From the NCBI GenBank assembly GCA_002490705.1, contig DKUO01000029.1, positions 1-42,284 on the forward strand: a stretch of DNA of 42,284 bases, read 5' to 3'. Positions 23,763-32,166 of the stretch are shown in pieces. Positions within the stretch are counted from its first letter, which is position 1, and the number at the start of each line of letters is the position of its first letter. Under the pieces are notes generated by a model. That model ran no database searches. It saw only the letters and a program-made list of their open reading frames with translations, and had not been told where the DNA came from. This DNA comes from Lachnospiraceae bacterium UBA7202. Its GTDB lineage: Bacteria > Bacillota > Clostridia > Lachnospirales > Lachnospiraceae. Both the position numbers and the translations under genes were made by a program.

Positions 23763-24503
23763 ATGATAGAAAAAGCAGTCTGCGGGTATCTGGCGATGAG
23801 AGTGAAGAAACAAATAATTACAGCTGTTATGATTTTCGCCGGGATGATTATGGCGGGTGCGTCCTTTTTGGCGGGGCACCGGGATGAACTCACAGATACG
23901 GCTGAATACATAACATGTATGATGAATCAGGAGGAAGTTGTGGACAGTCCGAAGAAAATCGCATTGACGTTCGATGATGGGCCGCATCCCTACTATACGC
24001 AGCAGCTTTTGGACGGGTTGAAGGAGCGGGGGGCCAGAGCCAGCTTTTTTGTGATGGGAAAACAGGCGGAGGCCTATCCCGACCTTATTTTGCGGATGCA
24101 GACGGAGGGCCATCTGATCGGGAATCACACCTACAGCCATCTACAGCTGGGGAAGGGAAACCGGGAAACCTTTAAGTCGGAATTAGTAAAGACAAATGAA
24201 CTTCTCTTGGAGATTACGGGGGAGGAACCGCAGTATGTGAGGCCGCCTTATGGAAGCTGGGATAAAAGTTTCGAGTCGGAGCTTACGATGATTCCGGTGC
24301 TCTGGACAATTGATCCGATGGACTGGTGCAGCAGTGATGTAGAGGGCATTGTACAGAAAGTCACGAGAAAGGCGGAGGAAAACGCCGTTATTTTGATGCA
24401 TGACGAATACAAATCCAGCGTGACGGCAGCGCTTGAGATTGTGGATATTCTGCAAAAGCAGGGCTATGAGTTTGTGACGGTGGATGAAATTTTGTTTGAC
24501 TAG
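23763..24503 (+). CDS. Polysaccharide deacetylase (NodB/CE4 family)
   Basis: Predicted about 246 residues; the start is uncertain. ATG 23763 has GGAGG about 14 bases upstream; ATG 23796 is possible; TTG 23733 directly after the kinase stop has no site. A single N-terminal membrane anchor (KKQIITAVMIFAGMIMAGASFL) puts the enzyme outside. CE4 motifs are complete: TFDDGPHPYYT (catalytic Asp and metal Asp), GNHTYSH (two metal His), RPPYG, DPMDW and ILMHD. It would remove acetyl groups from peptidoglycan GlcNAc or a similar polymer. It follows the two-component genes in one direction, suggesting envelope remodelling as one of their outputs. Confidence 0.9.
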   Translation: MIEKAVCGYLAMRVKKQIITAVMIFAGMIMAGASFLAGHRDELTDTAEYITCMMNQEEVVDSPKKIALTFDDGPHPYYTQQLLDGLKERGARASFFVMGKQAEAYPDLILRMQTEGHLIGNHTYSHLQLGKGNRETFKSELVKTNELLLEITGEEPQYVRPPYGSWDKSFESELTMIPVLWTIDPMDWCSSDVEGIVQKVTRKAEENAVILMHDEYKSSVTAALEIVDILQKQGYEFVTVDEILFD

Positions 24504-24522
24504 AGAGCCGAAAATAATGGTA

Positions 24523-24552
24523 TTGGACTTTTGCCCTGTAATATAGTACAAT
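24523..24552 (+). promoter_or_regulatory. Putative promoter of the DUF5722 gene
   Basis: TTGGAC (24523-24528) and TACAAT (24547-24552), 18 bases apart, located 69 bases before the ATG at 24621 and just after the deacetylase stop. Confidence 0.5.
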
Positions 24553-24620
24553 GAGCGGGACGGGGAAAAGCGGACGGATTGCTTTTGCCAGCCAAATTTA
24601 TAAAGGGAAAAAGGTCATAG

Positions 24621-26546
24621 ATGGGAACAACCGACAGAGCGGATCAGGAGAAAAAGCCCGAAGAGGGGAAGGCAAAGAGGAAAAAGGGGCGCGCCGTCAA
24701 TAAGGCGAAGACGTCTGAAAACAAAAAGAAGCTTAACTGGATTATCGTTGGCGTATGCATGATTGTTTTGGCGGCGGTCTGTGGCGTTGCGGGTTATACA
24801 GTACAGCAGCATTTGGATGTGGCGGCTGCCACGAATGCGGCGGTGGAGGCCATGGTACATACGGAGGCTGTGAAGCTGGCCGAGTACAGTAAAACACAGC
24901 ACAGGAAGGACAGCGTCAGGCAGAATGCGGGTAAGGACACGAGCCGGGCGCTTGTGGATGCGGCCCGTTACATGCTGGAGGGCATTAAGAACAGGCCGAG
25001 GGAGGTGGAAGTCACCGCGGAGAATGCGGCTGATTTTGCCACCATAGAGAGCTGTAAGATTAACACGGAGACTGGCAAGATCGACGTGACGATGAAAGCG
25101 AAAGATTTGGCGGTCAGCGACGACGGTTACTATTATCTCTTTGAGGAAAAGGCATACCAGTCCGCGTTGACGGGCAGTGAATATATTATAGAAGATCAGA
25201 AGGATGTGGAATTGACTTTTTCGGTCAATTTAAATTATAATACGGCCAGTTCCCGGCTTTTTTCCAAATTTGTGGTAGCGGTGAAGAAAAACGGGAGTTT
25301 TTTGGCGATCACAAGGCCGCATTATATCACGAATCCGGAAGCCATTGCGAAATACAACCTTTCTTTCGGGAATACCACTTCCAAAAAGGGACTTCTGGTG
25401 GACCCTGAAAAGCTACAGGGCTCGGAGCTGGACGATCTTGGAGTAAAGCACGCGGCTTACAACATTCCTTTGAGCAGGATTCTCGGACAGACTACCAGCG
25501 AGCATTATCCTACGGTCTACTATACCTATAACGGAAGGAATTATGCCTTCAACGGACAGATCATTGCGGAGTATGACTATATCTTTACTAATCTCACCAA
25601 CAGGGGCATTACCACGACGGCGATCATCTTAAACGACCATTCGGCCCACCCTGAGCTGATTCATCCCAAAGCCCGTTCGGGCGGACATGCGCCTTATTAT
25701 GCGTTCAATGCTGCGGACGGGGATGGAACGGAGTGCATTGCAGCTGTCGCCTCTTTTCTCGCCAGCCGTTATTCCGGCACCGGCCATGGCAAGGTGGTAA
25801 ACTGGGTGATCGGCAATGAGATCAATGCCAGAAGCGAATGGAATTATATCGAGCATATGGATACGGCCAGCTATGTGGACGAGTATGCCAGAGCCTTCCG
25901 TGTTTTTTACAATGCGATTTTGAGCATAAACGGCAGCGCGAGGGTGTACATATCGCTGGACCAGCAGTGGGGGAAAAGTCTATATTCCAACAACGGCTAT
26001 GGTTCCAAGGCAATTCTTGACGAGTTTAACAGAAATTTAAAGGCAGAGGGAAATATCGATTGGGGATTGGCGCAGCATCCCTATAATTATCCGCTGACCA
26101 GCGCAAAGGCGTGGAGCAGTGGCGCAAGTGTGCAGGAGGGGGAGAATACGCCGGTTATCACGATCAAAAATCTCCATGTGCTGACGAATTATCTGCAAAA
26201 GCCGGAAATGCTGACAGAGGACGGCGAGGTGCGGCATTTGATCTTAAGTGAGATGGGATATACCTCCTCTCAGGGGCAGGAACTGCAGGCAGCCTCGTTC
26301 GTGTATGCGTACAAGGTCATTGAGGCAAATCAGTATGTAGACAGTATGCTTTTCTCAAGGGAGACGGATGCGCCTTCGGAGGTGGCGCAGGGCTTAGCGC
26401 TCGGCATTTGCACGCTGGGCGGAGGGCGCAAGTCCATTTACGAGGCGTACAAGTATGTGGATACGCCGGAGTCGGCCAAGTATACGGATTTTGCTTTGAG
26501 GGTGATCGGCATATCGAGTTGGAACGAAGTGATAAGGAGACATTGA
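24621..26546 (+). CDS. Membrane-anchored DUF5722 protein (glycoside hydrolase-like)
   Basis: Predicted 641 residues. A Lys-rich cytoplasmic start (1-36) and one membrane segment (about 39-62) anchor it with the rest outside. Residues about 125-245 form a beta-rich domain. Residues about 245-640 resemble the DUF5722 TIM barrel: WVIGNEINARSEWN has the Asn-Glu pair typical of an acid/base Glu in clan GH-A, and LILSEMGYTSSQGQ offers a second Glu on a late strand. A retaining glycosidase acting on the cell wall or an exopolysaccharide is therefore plausible; the substrate is unknown. It ends 8 bases from the convergent DUF4364 gene. Confidence 0.8.
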   Translation: MGTTDRADQEKKPEEGKAKRKKGRAVNKAKTSENKKKLNWIIVGVCMIVLAAVCGVAGYTVQQHLDVAAATNAAVEAMVHTEAVKLAEYSKTQHRKDSVRQNAGKDTSRALVDAARYMLEGIKNRPREVEVTAENAADFATIESCKINTETGKIDVTMKAKDLAVSDDGYYYLFEEKAYQSALTGSEYIIEDQKDVELTFSVNLNYNTASSRLFSKFVVAVKKNGSFLAITRPHYITNPEAIAKYNLSFGNTTSKKGLLVDPEKLQGSELDDLGVKHAAYNIPLSRILGQTTSEHYPTVYYTYNGRNYAFNGQIIAEYDYIFTNLTNRGITTTAIILNDHSAHPELIHPKARSGGHAPYYAFNAADGDGTECIAAVASFLASRYSGTGHGKVVNWVIGNEINARSEWNYIEHMDTASYVDEYARAFRVFYNAILSINGSARVYISLDQQWGKSLYSNNGYGSKAILDEFNRNLKAEGNIDWGLAQHPYNYPLTSAKAWSSGASVQEGENTPVITIKNLHVLTNYLQKPEMLTEDGEVRHLILSEMGYTSSQGQELQAASFVYAYKVIEANQYVDSMLFSRETDAPSEVAQGLALGICTLGGGRKSIYEAYKYVDTPESAKYTDFALRVIGISSWNEVIRRH

Positions 26547-26554
26547 CCGATCAG

Positions 26555-27070
26555 TCAGAATAATTGGGTGACCAAAAATTGATAGACGCTTTGGCTCTTT
26601 GCCTGCCAGTTGGCACAGATGGCAGACGCAGTATCTTTGTCAGGGACGGACAGGGTGATATCCACCACTGTCACGTCCTTTTCTTTTACCACAAGATGGG
26701 CCTCATATTCCCCCGAAGTGGATTTGTAGTAGTCCGCCCGCACGGCAGATTCGCTTCGCATATCCATTTCATGATCGGCGAAAAAGGCGGCGATATCCTC
26801 TTTGATGGAATCGCCTATGCGGTTTTCGAAATAAGAGAGTGTGCTTTTGCCCTCCTCCGTGATTTCCAGATAAGTACGATTGTGCAGAGACTTGGCGCGG
26901 ATCAGCTCCGCGTCGATCAGTTCTGCGATTACCTGCTGTAGGGTCAGGAAGTTGGTGTAATCGTGTCCTAAGATAAAATCGCCTATCTGTGCCTTGGTGA
27001 GCGGGAAGGTGACGCGGTCTAACATGTAGAGTGTAATCAGCTTATAGAGTGTTAAAGGGTCTTGTGTCAT
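26555..27070 (-). CDS. DUF4364 winged-helix protein
   Basis: Predicted 171 residues from ATG 27070, with AGGAGA 5 bases upstream. The N-terminal 75 residues are a winged-helix fold (LTLYKLITLYMLDRVTFPLTKAQIGDFIL ... TYLEITEEGKSTL). The C-terminal half is a mixed alpha/beta domain. DUF4364 is common in Clostridia and probably binds DNA; no target is known. It follows the malic enzyme gene in the same direction with a 28-base gap, so it may be co-transcribed with it. Confidence 0.85.
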   Translation of the reverse strand: MTQDPLTLYKLITLYMLDRVTFPLTKAQIGDFILGHDYTNFLTLQQVIAELIDAELIRAKSLHNRTYLEITEEGKSTLSYFENRIGDSIKEDIAAFFADHEMDMRSESAVRADYYKSTSGEYEAHLVVKEKDVTVVDITLSVPDKDTASAICANWQAKSQSVYQFLVTQLF

Positions 27071-27098
27071 AACGTCTCCTGATTTAATAGCGATTGTA

Positions 27099-28253
27099 TT
27101 ATTTTTCGATATGGGATTTCACTGCCTCGGCCACCACTTCCGCCACCTTGGGATCGAAAGCTTCCGGCATGATATTGTCCTCGTTCAGTTGATCGTCCGG
27201 GACAAGGTTTGCGATGGCAAGGGCGGCGGCCAGCTTCATTTCCTCTGTGATCTGTCTCGCCCGTCCCTCAAGCGCTCCCTTGAAGATGCCGGGGAAGGCC
27301 ACCACGTTATTGACCTGATTCGGGAAATCGGAACGGCCTGTGCCGACCACCCGCGCGCCGGCAGCTTTCGCTGCATCCGGCATGATTTCGGGAACGGGAT
27401 TCGCCATGGCAAAGAGGATGGAATCCCGGTTCATGGAAGATACCATATCAGGTGTTACGATATTGGGAGCTGAGACGCCCACAAAGATATCAGCGCCTTT
27501 TAAAGCGTCGGCCAAGGTGCCGTGCTCTCCGTTCGGATTTGTTGTCTCCGTCATTTTCTGCTGCATCCAGTTGAGGCCCTCGGTGTCTTTGCTAATGATG
27601 CCCACTTTGTCGCACATGATAACGTTGGTAAAGCCGTAGGTCAACAGGAGTTTGGTGATGGCAACGCCCGCGCTTCCAGCGCCGTTTACGACCACCTTGC
27701 AGGCTTCCTTCTTTTTACCGACCACCTTCAGGCCGTTGATAATGCCGGCAAGCACCACAATGGCGGTGCCGTGCTGGTCGTCATGGAAAACGGGAATGTC
27801 CAGAGACGTCTTCAGCCGTTCCTCGATCTCGAAACAGCGGGGGGCGCTGATATCCTCCAGATTGATGCCGCCGAAGCCGGGAGCCAGCCAGGTCACGGCC
27901 TTGATGATTTCCTCGGTATCCTGTGTGTCCAGACAGATCGGCACGGCGTTGACGCCGCCGAATTCTTTGAACAGGACGGCCTTGCCCTCCATGACAGGCA
28001 TGGCGGCATGGGGTCCGATATTGCCGAGGCCCAGAACCGCGCTGCCGTCTGATACCACGGCCACGGTGTTGGACTTCCAGGTATAGGTATAGGCGGCTTC
28101 CCGATCTTTTGCAATGACCTTGCAGGGTTCGGCAACGCCGGGTGTATAGGCGAGGGAGAGATCCTCGCGGGTCTTCACAGGGGTTTTGGAGACGGTTTCC
28201 AGCTTGCCCCGCCATCTTTCATGCAGCATAAGTGCTTTTTCGTTTGTTGTCAT
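27099..28253 (-). CDS. NAD(P)-dependent malic enzyme (decarboxylating)
   Basis: Predicted 384 residues, the short bacterial form without the C-terminal phosphotransacetylase domain. ATG 28253 follows GAGGT. Key features: SLAYTPGVAEPC, the catalytic Lys in MEGKAVLFKEFGG, metal ligands in EDISAPRCFEIE and PVFHDDQHGTA, and the nucleotide-binding VVVNGAGSAGVAI. It converts malate to pyruvate and CO2 in the cytoplasm, supplying reduced cofactor; an Asp (CDKVG) after the second strand of the Rossmann fold favours NAD. Divergent from rho. Confidence 0.95.
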   Translation of the reverse strand: MTTNEKALMLHERWRGKLETVSKTPVKTREDLSLAYTPGVAEPCKVIAKDREAAYTYTWKSNTVAVVSDGSAVLGLGNIGPHAAMPVMEGKAVLFKEFGGVNAVPICLDTQDTEEIIKAVTWLAPGFGGINLEDISAPRCFEIEERLKTSLDIPVFHDDQHGTAIVVLAGIINGLKVVGKKKEACKVVVNGAGSAGVAITKLLLTYGFTNVIMCDKVGIISKDTEGLNWMQQKMTETTNPNGEHGTLADALKGADIFVGVSAPNIVTPDMVSSMNRDSILFAMANPVPEIMPDAAKAAGARVVGTGRSDFPNQVNNVVAFPGIFKGALEGRARQITEEMKLAAALAIANLVPDDQLNEDNIMPEAFDPKVAEVVAEAVKSHIEK

Positions 28254-28340
28254 TCGAATTACCTCACTTGTTTTTCTTCATATAGCTTATCTTATAGTAT
28301 TTGTAATTTCCTTGCAATATCCTGTTATCGAAAAAATTAC

Positions 28341-28369
28341 TTTCTATTTTGGAAAAGATGGTGTATAAT
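28341..28369 (+). promoter_or_regulatory. Putative promoter of rho
   Basis: A perfect TATAAT (28364-28369) with a poor -35 (TTTCTA, 28341-28346) at 17 bases. It gives about 100 bases of leader before the rho start. Long rho leaders are often sites of autogenous attenuation, but no specific structure is obvious here. Confidence 0.5.
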
Positions 28370-28474
28370 GTACATGCAAGCAATGAGCAGTGCGCAGACG
28401 AAATTCATTTTCTGAGTCGTATCAGGCGAAAATCCCATGACGAAAGAATAAAAATAAAAAACCGGGAGGAATTT

Positions 28475-29839
28475 ATGAGAGAAAAGTATGAATCGCTGGC
28501 CTTGGCGGATTTGAAGGAGATTGCGAAGGCGAGAGGAATCAAGGGCACCTCAACCATGAAGAAAGCCCAGATCGTGGAGGCGATGCTCAAGGAGGATGAA
28601 AAGGATAAGGCGGCGGGAAAAGAAGTGGCAGTAAAATCCGTTGCGCCCGTTAATACGCCGGCAAGGAGAGCGGAGTCTCCCGGAGAGGATGAGAAGTTCC
28701 CGACGGAGCTTGACAGCGGCATTACAGCCAGCGGTATATTGGAGGTCATGAGCGACGGTTTCGGCTTTATCCGCTGTGCGAACTATCTGCCCGGTGAGAA
28801 CGACGTCTATGTGGCGCCCAGCCAGATTCGACGTTTTGGGTTGAAGACGGGAGATATTCTGGAGGGCAATACCAGGATTAAGACGCAGAACGAGAAGTTC
28901 AGCGCGCTTTTATATGTGAAGTCCATCAACGGCTATGCGCCGGATGTGGCGGCGCGCCGGGTGAATTTTGAGGATATGACGCCGATTTTCCCCGATGAGC
29001 GTTTAAAGCTTGAGGCGCCCGGCTCCTCGGTGGCGATGCGGATCATGGATTTGATCAGCCCTGTGGGAAAAGGCCAGAGAGGTATGATCGTATCTCCGCC
29101 TAAGGCCGGAAAGACAACCCTGTTAAAGGAAGTGGCGAAGTCCATCACCAGAACCGCGCCGGAGGTGCATTTGATTATCCTGCTGATCGACGAGCGCCCA
29201 GAGGAAGTGACGGATATCAAGGAGGCCATCGAGGGCCCCAATGTGGAAGTGATTTATTCCACTTTCGACGAGCTGCCGGAGCACCATAAAAGAGTGTCTG
29301 AAATGGTGATTGAGCGGGCAAAGCGTCTGGTGGAGCATAAAAAAGATGTGGTGATTCTTTTAGACAGCATTACCCGGCTGACCAGAGCTTACAATCTGGT
29401 GGTTCCGCCCAGCGGACGTACCCTGTCGGGCGGTCTTGATCCGGCGGCTTTACATATGCCGAAGCGGTTCTTTGGCGCGGCCCGCAATATGCGCGAGGGA
29501 GGCAGTCTGACCATTTTGGCGACGGCGCTTGTGGAGACGGGAAGCAAGATGGATGATGTGGTGTACGAGGAGTTTAAGGGCACCGGCAATATGGAAATGG
29601 TGCTTGACAGAAAGCTCTCCGAGAAGAGAGTGTTCCCGGCCATTGATATTCCGAAATCCAGCACCAGAAGAGAGGATCTTTTATTAAATCCCGACGAGCT
29701 GGAGGCCATCAATATCATTCGCAAGGCCTTAAACGGCATGAAGGCGGAAGAGGCGGCGGAACGGGTTGTGGATATGTTTGCCAAGACCAGAAATAATCAG
29801 GAATTTGTGAACATGGTCAAAAAGATGAAGTTCATCTAA
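28475..29839 (+). CDS. rho: Transcription termination factor Rho
   Basis: Predicted 454 residues from ATG 28475, placed by GGGAGGA directly upstream; the frame is open further but without a site. Residues 1-38 are the Rho N-terminal helix bundle (LALADLKEIAKARGIKG). A charged linker follows to about 70, then the cold-shock RNA-binding domain (GILEVMSDGFGFIRC). The ATPase has PPKAGKTTLLK near residue 208, LIDERPEEVTD and the Walker B VILLDSITRL, then the Q-loop and R-loop region. It is a hexameric RNA helicase that ends untranslated transcripts. The order rho-rpmE matches other Clostridia. Confidence 0.97.
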   Translation: MREKYESLALADLKEIAKARGIKGTSTMKKAQIVEAMLKEDEKDKAAGKEVAVKSVAPVNTPARRAESPGEDEKFPTELDSGITASGILEVMSDGFGFIRCANYLPGENDVYVAPSQIRRFGLKTGDILEGNTRIKTQNEKFSALLYVKSINGYAPDVAARRVNFEDMTPIFPDERLKLEAPGSSVAMRIMDLISPVGKGQRGMIVSPPKAGKTTLLKEVAKSITRTAPEVHLIILLIDERPEEVTDIKEAIEGPNVEVIYSTFDELPEHHKRVSEMVIERAKRLVEHKKDVVILLDSITRLTRAYNLVVPPSGRTLSGGLDPAALHMPKRFFGAARNMREGGSLTILATALVETGSKMDDVVYEEFKGTGNMEMVLDRKLSEKRVFPAIDIPKSSTRREDLLLNPDELEAINIIRKALNGMKAEEAAERVVDMFAKTRNNQEFVNMVKKMKFI

Positions 29840-29856
29840 ATAATATGAAAAAAGGC

Positions 29857-29885
29857 TTGCATACCCGAAAATCCTATGCTACAAT
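29857..29885 (+). promoter_or_regulatory. Promoter of rpmE
   Basis: TTGCAT (29857-29862), a 17-base spacer and TACAAT (29880-29885) make a good sigma-A promoter just after the rho stop, so rpmE does not depend on rho read-through. Confidence 0.7.
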
Positions 29886-29891
29886 GTAAAA

Positions 29892-30004
29892 GCTGTCGGT
29901 CTATGACAGATTTTTGCAGTATCAATGAGGAGAAGTTGAAAGAGACAGGTTCTTTCAACAGCAGACTTACGCGTGTGGCGTAAGTCGGCAGGCTGAGAAA
30001 GGAG
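29892..30004 (+). promoter_or_regulatory. Structured leader of rpmE, possible L31 autoregulatory RNA
   Basis: Two perfect 9-pair hairpins stand in tandem: 29935-29943/29951-29959 (seven-base loop) and 29964-29972/29978-29986 (five-base loop). They lie just before the AAAGGAG of rpmE, where a bound protein could block the ribosome. Leader motifs for L31 have been predicted in Firmicutes; I cannot confirm that this one belongs to that class without a covariance search. Confidence 0.5.
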
Positions 30005-30015
30005 TATCTATAGCG

Positions 30016-30222
30016 ATGAAAGAAGGAATCCATCCTGAGTATTATCAGGCGACGGTAACATGTAACTGTGGCAACACATTTGTGACCGGTTCCACCAAGC
30101 CCGAGATTCATGTGGAGGTTTGCTCCAAGTGCCATTCGTTCTATACCGGACAGCAGAAAACGGCACAGGCTCGCGGCCGTATTGATAAGTTCAATCGGAA
30201 ATACGGTGTGGAGAACAAATAA
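30016..30222 (+). CDS. rpmE: 50S ribosomal protein L31 (zinc form)
   Basis: Predicted 68 residues. KEGIHPEYYQATVTCNCGNTF carries the first Cys pair and VEVCSKCHSFYTG the second, the four-Cys zinc ribbon of the C+ type of L31. It ends RGRIDKFNRKYG. ATG 30016 follows AAAGGAG at 11 bases. It is part of the large-subunit central protuberance and bridges to the small subunit. Confidence 0.97.
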   Translation: MKEGIHPEYYQATVTCNCGNTFVTGSTKPEIHVEVCSKCHSFYTGQQKTAQARGRIDKFNRKYGVENK

Positions 30223-30235
30223 ATGCAGTGTAAGA

Positions 30236-30264
30236 AAAAGGTTGAGATTATCTCAACCTTTTCT
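30236..30264 (+). terminator. Intrinsic terminator after rpmE
   Basis: AAAAGGTTGAGA (30236-30247) pairs perfectly with TCTCAACCTTTT (30251-30262) around TTA, and ends in T residues. It ends only 20 bases before the DUF1385 start, so some read-through into that gene is likely. Confidence 0.8.
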
Positions 30265-30283
30265 CTTATGAAAGGTGACTAAA

Positions 30284-31255
30284 ATGGCAAAAAGAAGTTT
30301 GAAATATTCCGGGATCGGCGGACAGGCGGTTTTGGAAGGCATTATGATGAAGAACAAGGAGCAGTACGCCGTGGCGGTGAGAAAGCCGAACGGGGAAATC
30401 GAGGTGGAGGTTGAACATTATAACGGCATTATGCATGGCAGCCGGATCATGAAGGTTCCTTTTGTCAGAGGAGTTTTCCAGTTTATTGATTCCCTGATTT
30501 TGGGAATGCGCTCCCTCAATTTTTCGGCTTCCTTCTATGAGGATGAGGATGCGAAGGAGACGGCGGCGGACAAAGCCTTTAACAGGATTTTTAAGGATAA
30601 GGCCGAAAAGGTGTTTAACGGGCTGGTGATGCTTTTTTCTCTGGTGATTGCCATCGGGATTTTTATGGTGTTGCCCTACTTTGTGGTTTCCCGGTTTGAA
30701 GAGTACGTCAGGAGCGAATCCTTTTTGGCGATTTTGGAGGGCGGGCTGAGAATATTGATCTTCGTGGGCTATGTGCTGGCGATTTCCCTAATGAAAGATA
30801 TCAGACGGGTTTACATGTATCACGGCGCGGAGCATAAGTGCATCAACTGTATCGAGAAGGGCGCGCCCCTTACGGTGAGAGAAGTGATGCGCTGTTCCAA
30901 GCAGCACAGGCGCTGCGGCACCAGCTTCCTTTTGTTTGTGATGTTTGTCAGCGTGATCCTGTTTTTCTTTATCCGGGTGGAAAATCCGGTCTACCGTGTG
31001 CTGATCCGCATTGCCCTGATTCCGGTGATTGCGGGAATCTCTTACGAGATCATACGCCTTGCGGGAAAGAGCAATAATATTTTAGTGCGGATCATTTCAG
31101 CCCCCGGCATGTGGCTGCAGAGACTGACCACAAGGGAGCCGGACGAGAGCATGGTGGAGGTGGCGATCGCCGCGGTGGAAGCGGTTTTTGACTGGAAGGC
31201 GTACTTGCTTGAAACCTTTGGGTATGAGGTGGATGAGAGCTGGATGAAGGAATAA
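30284..31255 (+). CDS. DUF1385 membrane protein (YqhQ-like)
   Basis: Predicted 323 residues from ATG 30284 (AAAGGTG 6 bases upstream; GTG 30275 would also be in frame). The conserved start GIGGQAVLEGIMMKNKEQYAVAVR and the central YMYHGAEHKCINCIEKG and SKQHRRCGTSFLL motifs (His/Cys rich) define DUF1385. Membrane segments lie near 110-135, 155-172, 212-232 and 240-256. Function unknown, although the conserved His/Cys motifs hint at metal binding. Its place between rpmE and prmC-prfA is conserved in Firmicutes. Confidence 0.9.
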   Translation: MAKRSLKYSGIGGQAVLEGIMMKNKEQYAVAVRKPNGEIEVEVEHYNGIMHGSRIMKVPFVRGVFQFIDSLILGMRSLNFSASFYEDEDAKETAADKAFNRIFKDKAEKVFNGLVMLFSLVIAIGIFMVLPYFVVSRFEEYVRSESFLAILEGGLRILIFVGYVLAISLMKDIRRVYMYHGAEHKCINCIEKGAPLTVREVMRCSKQHRRCGTSFLLFVMFVSVILFFFIRVENPVYRVLIRIALIPVIAGISYEIIRLAGKSNNILVRIISAPGMWLQRLTTREPDESMVEVAIAAVEAVFDWKAYLLETFGYEVDESWMKE

Positions 31256-31258
31256 GGG

Positions 31259-32164
31259 ATGAATGAGAATCCGACGTATGGTGAGGTATATGCAGAGGGC
31301 CGGGCGTGCTTGACACAGGCCGGCATTGAGGAGGCGGCGCTGGATGCGAGGCTGCTTTTGGAGTATGTCTGCGGGACGGACCGCAACACGCTGCTCGCCC
31401 ATGGGGATAGGGCGGTTTCCGAGGAGGAATGCCGCCGTTTTCGGGATCTGATCGGAAAACGGGCGGATCATGTACCGCTACAGCATCTTACCGGGGAACA
31501 GGACTTTATGGGATTGACTTTTTTGGTCAACAAGGATGTGCTTGTGCCGAGACAGGATACGGAGGTGCTGGTGGAGGAAGTGATGAAAAACCTCCACGAC
31601 GGTATGCGGATTTTGGATCTGTGTACCGGATCGGGTTGTATTTTGTTAAGTCTTCTGCACTATTCCAACAACTGCGAAGGCGTGGGAGTGGATTTGTCTG
31701 CCGGGGCGCTTGCTGTGGCAAAAGAAAATTACAGGAGGCTGCGGGAAGAAAGGCCGGAGATGGCGGCGTGGTTTTTGGAGGGAGATCTCTTTGCGGCGTT
31801 TGCGGACCATAAGCTGTCTGGGGCTGAAAGGGAAGCCGGTTCGGGGGAAAAGTTTGATATCATCGTATCGAACCCGCCTTATATCGAGACAGATGTGATC
31901 GGGACGCTGATGCCTGAGGTGCAGGAGCATGAGCCGAGAATGGCGCTGGACGGCGGCGCAGACGGTCTTATCTTTTACCGGAGGATCGCGCAGGAGGCGG
32001 GAAAGTTTTTAAGCGGCGGCGGCAAGCTGTTTTTTGAGATCGGATGCGGACAGGCGGATTGTGTGAGAAAGATTATGGAGACGGCGGGTTTTGAAGAAAT
32101 TCAGGTGGTGAAGGATTTCGCGGGGCTTGACCGGGTAGCGTATGGAAGTTGGTTTAGGAGGTAG
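31259..32164 (+). CDS. prmC: Release factor glutamine methyltransferase
   Basis: Predicted 301 residues. Residues 1-80 are the helical substrate-recognition domain. ILDLCTGSGCILLSLL is the SAM-binding motif I, and IIVSNPPYIETD is the NPPY motif that holds the Gln side chain. The enzyme methylates the Gln of the GGQ motif of RF1/RF2. The target gene prfA follows directly, 2 bases after the stop. It starts 3 bases after DUF1385, so the three genes form one operon. Confidence 0.96.
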   Translation: MNENPTYGEVYAEGRACLTQAGIEEAALDARLLLEYVCGTDRNTLLAHGDRAVSEEECRRFRDLIGKRADHVPLQHLTGEQDFMGLTFLVNKDVLVPRQDTEVLVEEVMKNLHDGMRILDLCTGSGCILLSLLHYSNNCEGVGVDLSAGALAVAKENYRRLREERPEMAAWFLEGDLFAAFADHKLSGAEREAGSGEKFDIIVSNPPYIETDVIGTLMPEVQEHEPRMALDGGADGLIFYRRIAQEAGKFLSGGGKLFFEIGCGQADCVRKIMETAGFEEIQVVKDFAGLDRVAYGSWFRR

Positions 32165-32166
32165 TT

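Noticed and set aside
27522..28086. Plus-strand frames opposite the malic enzyme gene
   Set aside because: Shadows of a complete, well-conserved minus-strand gene.
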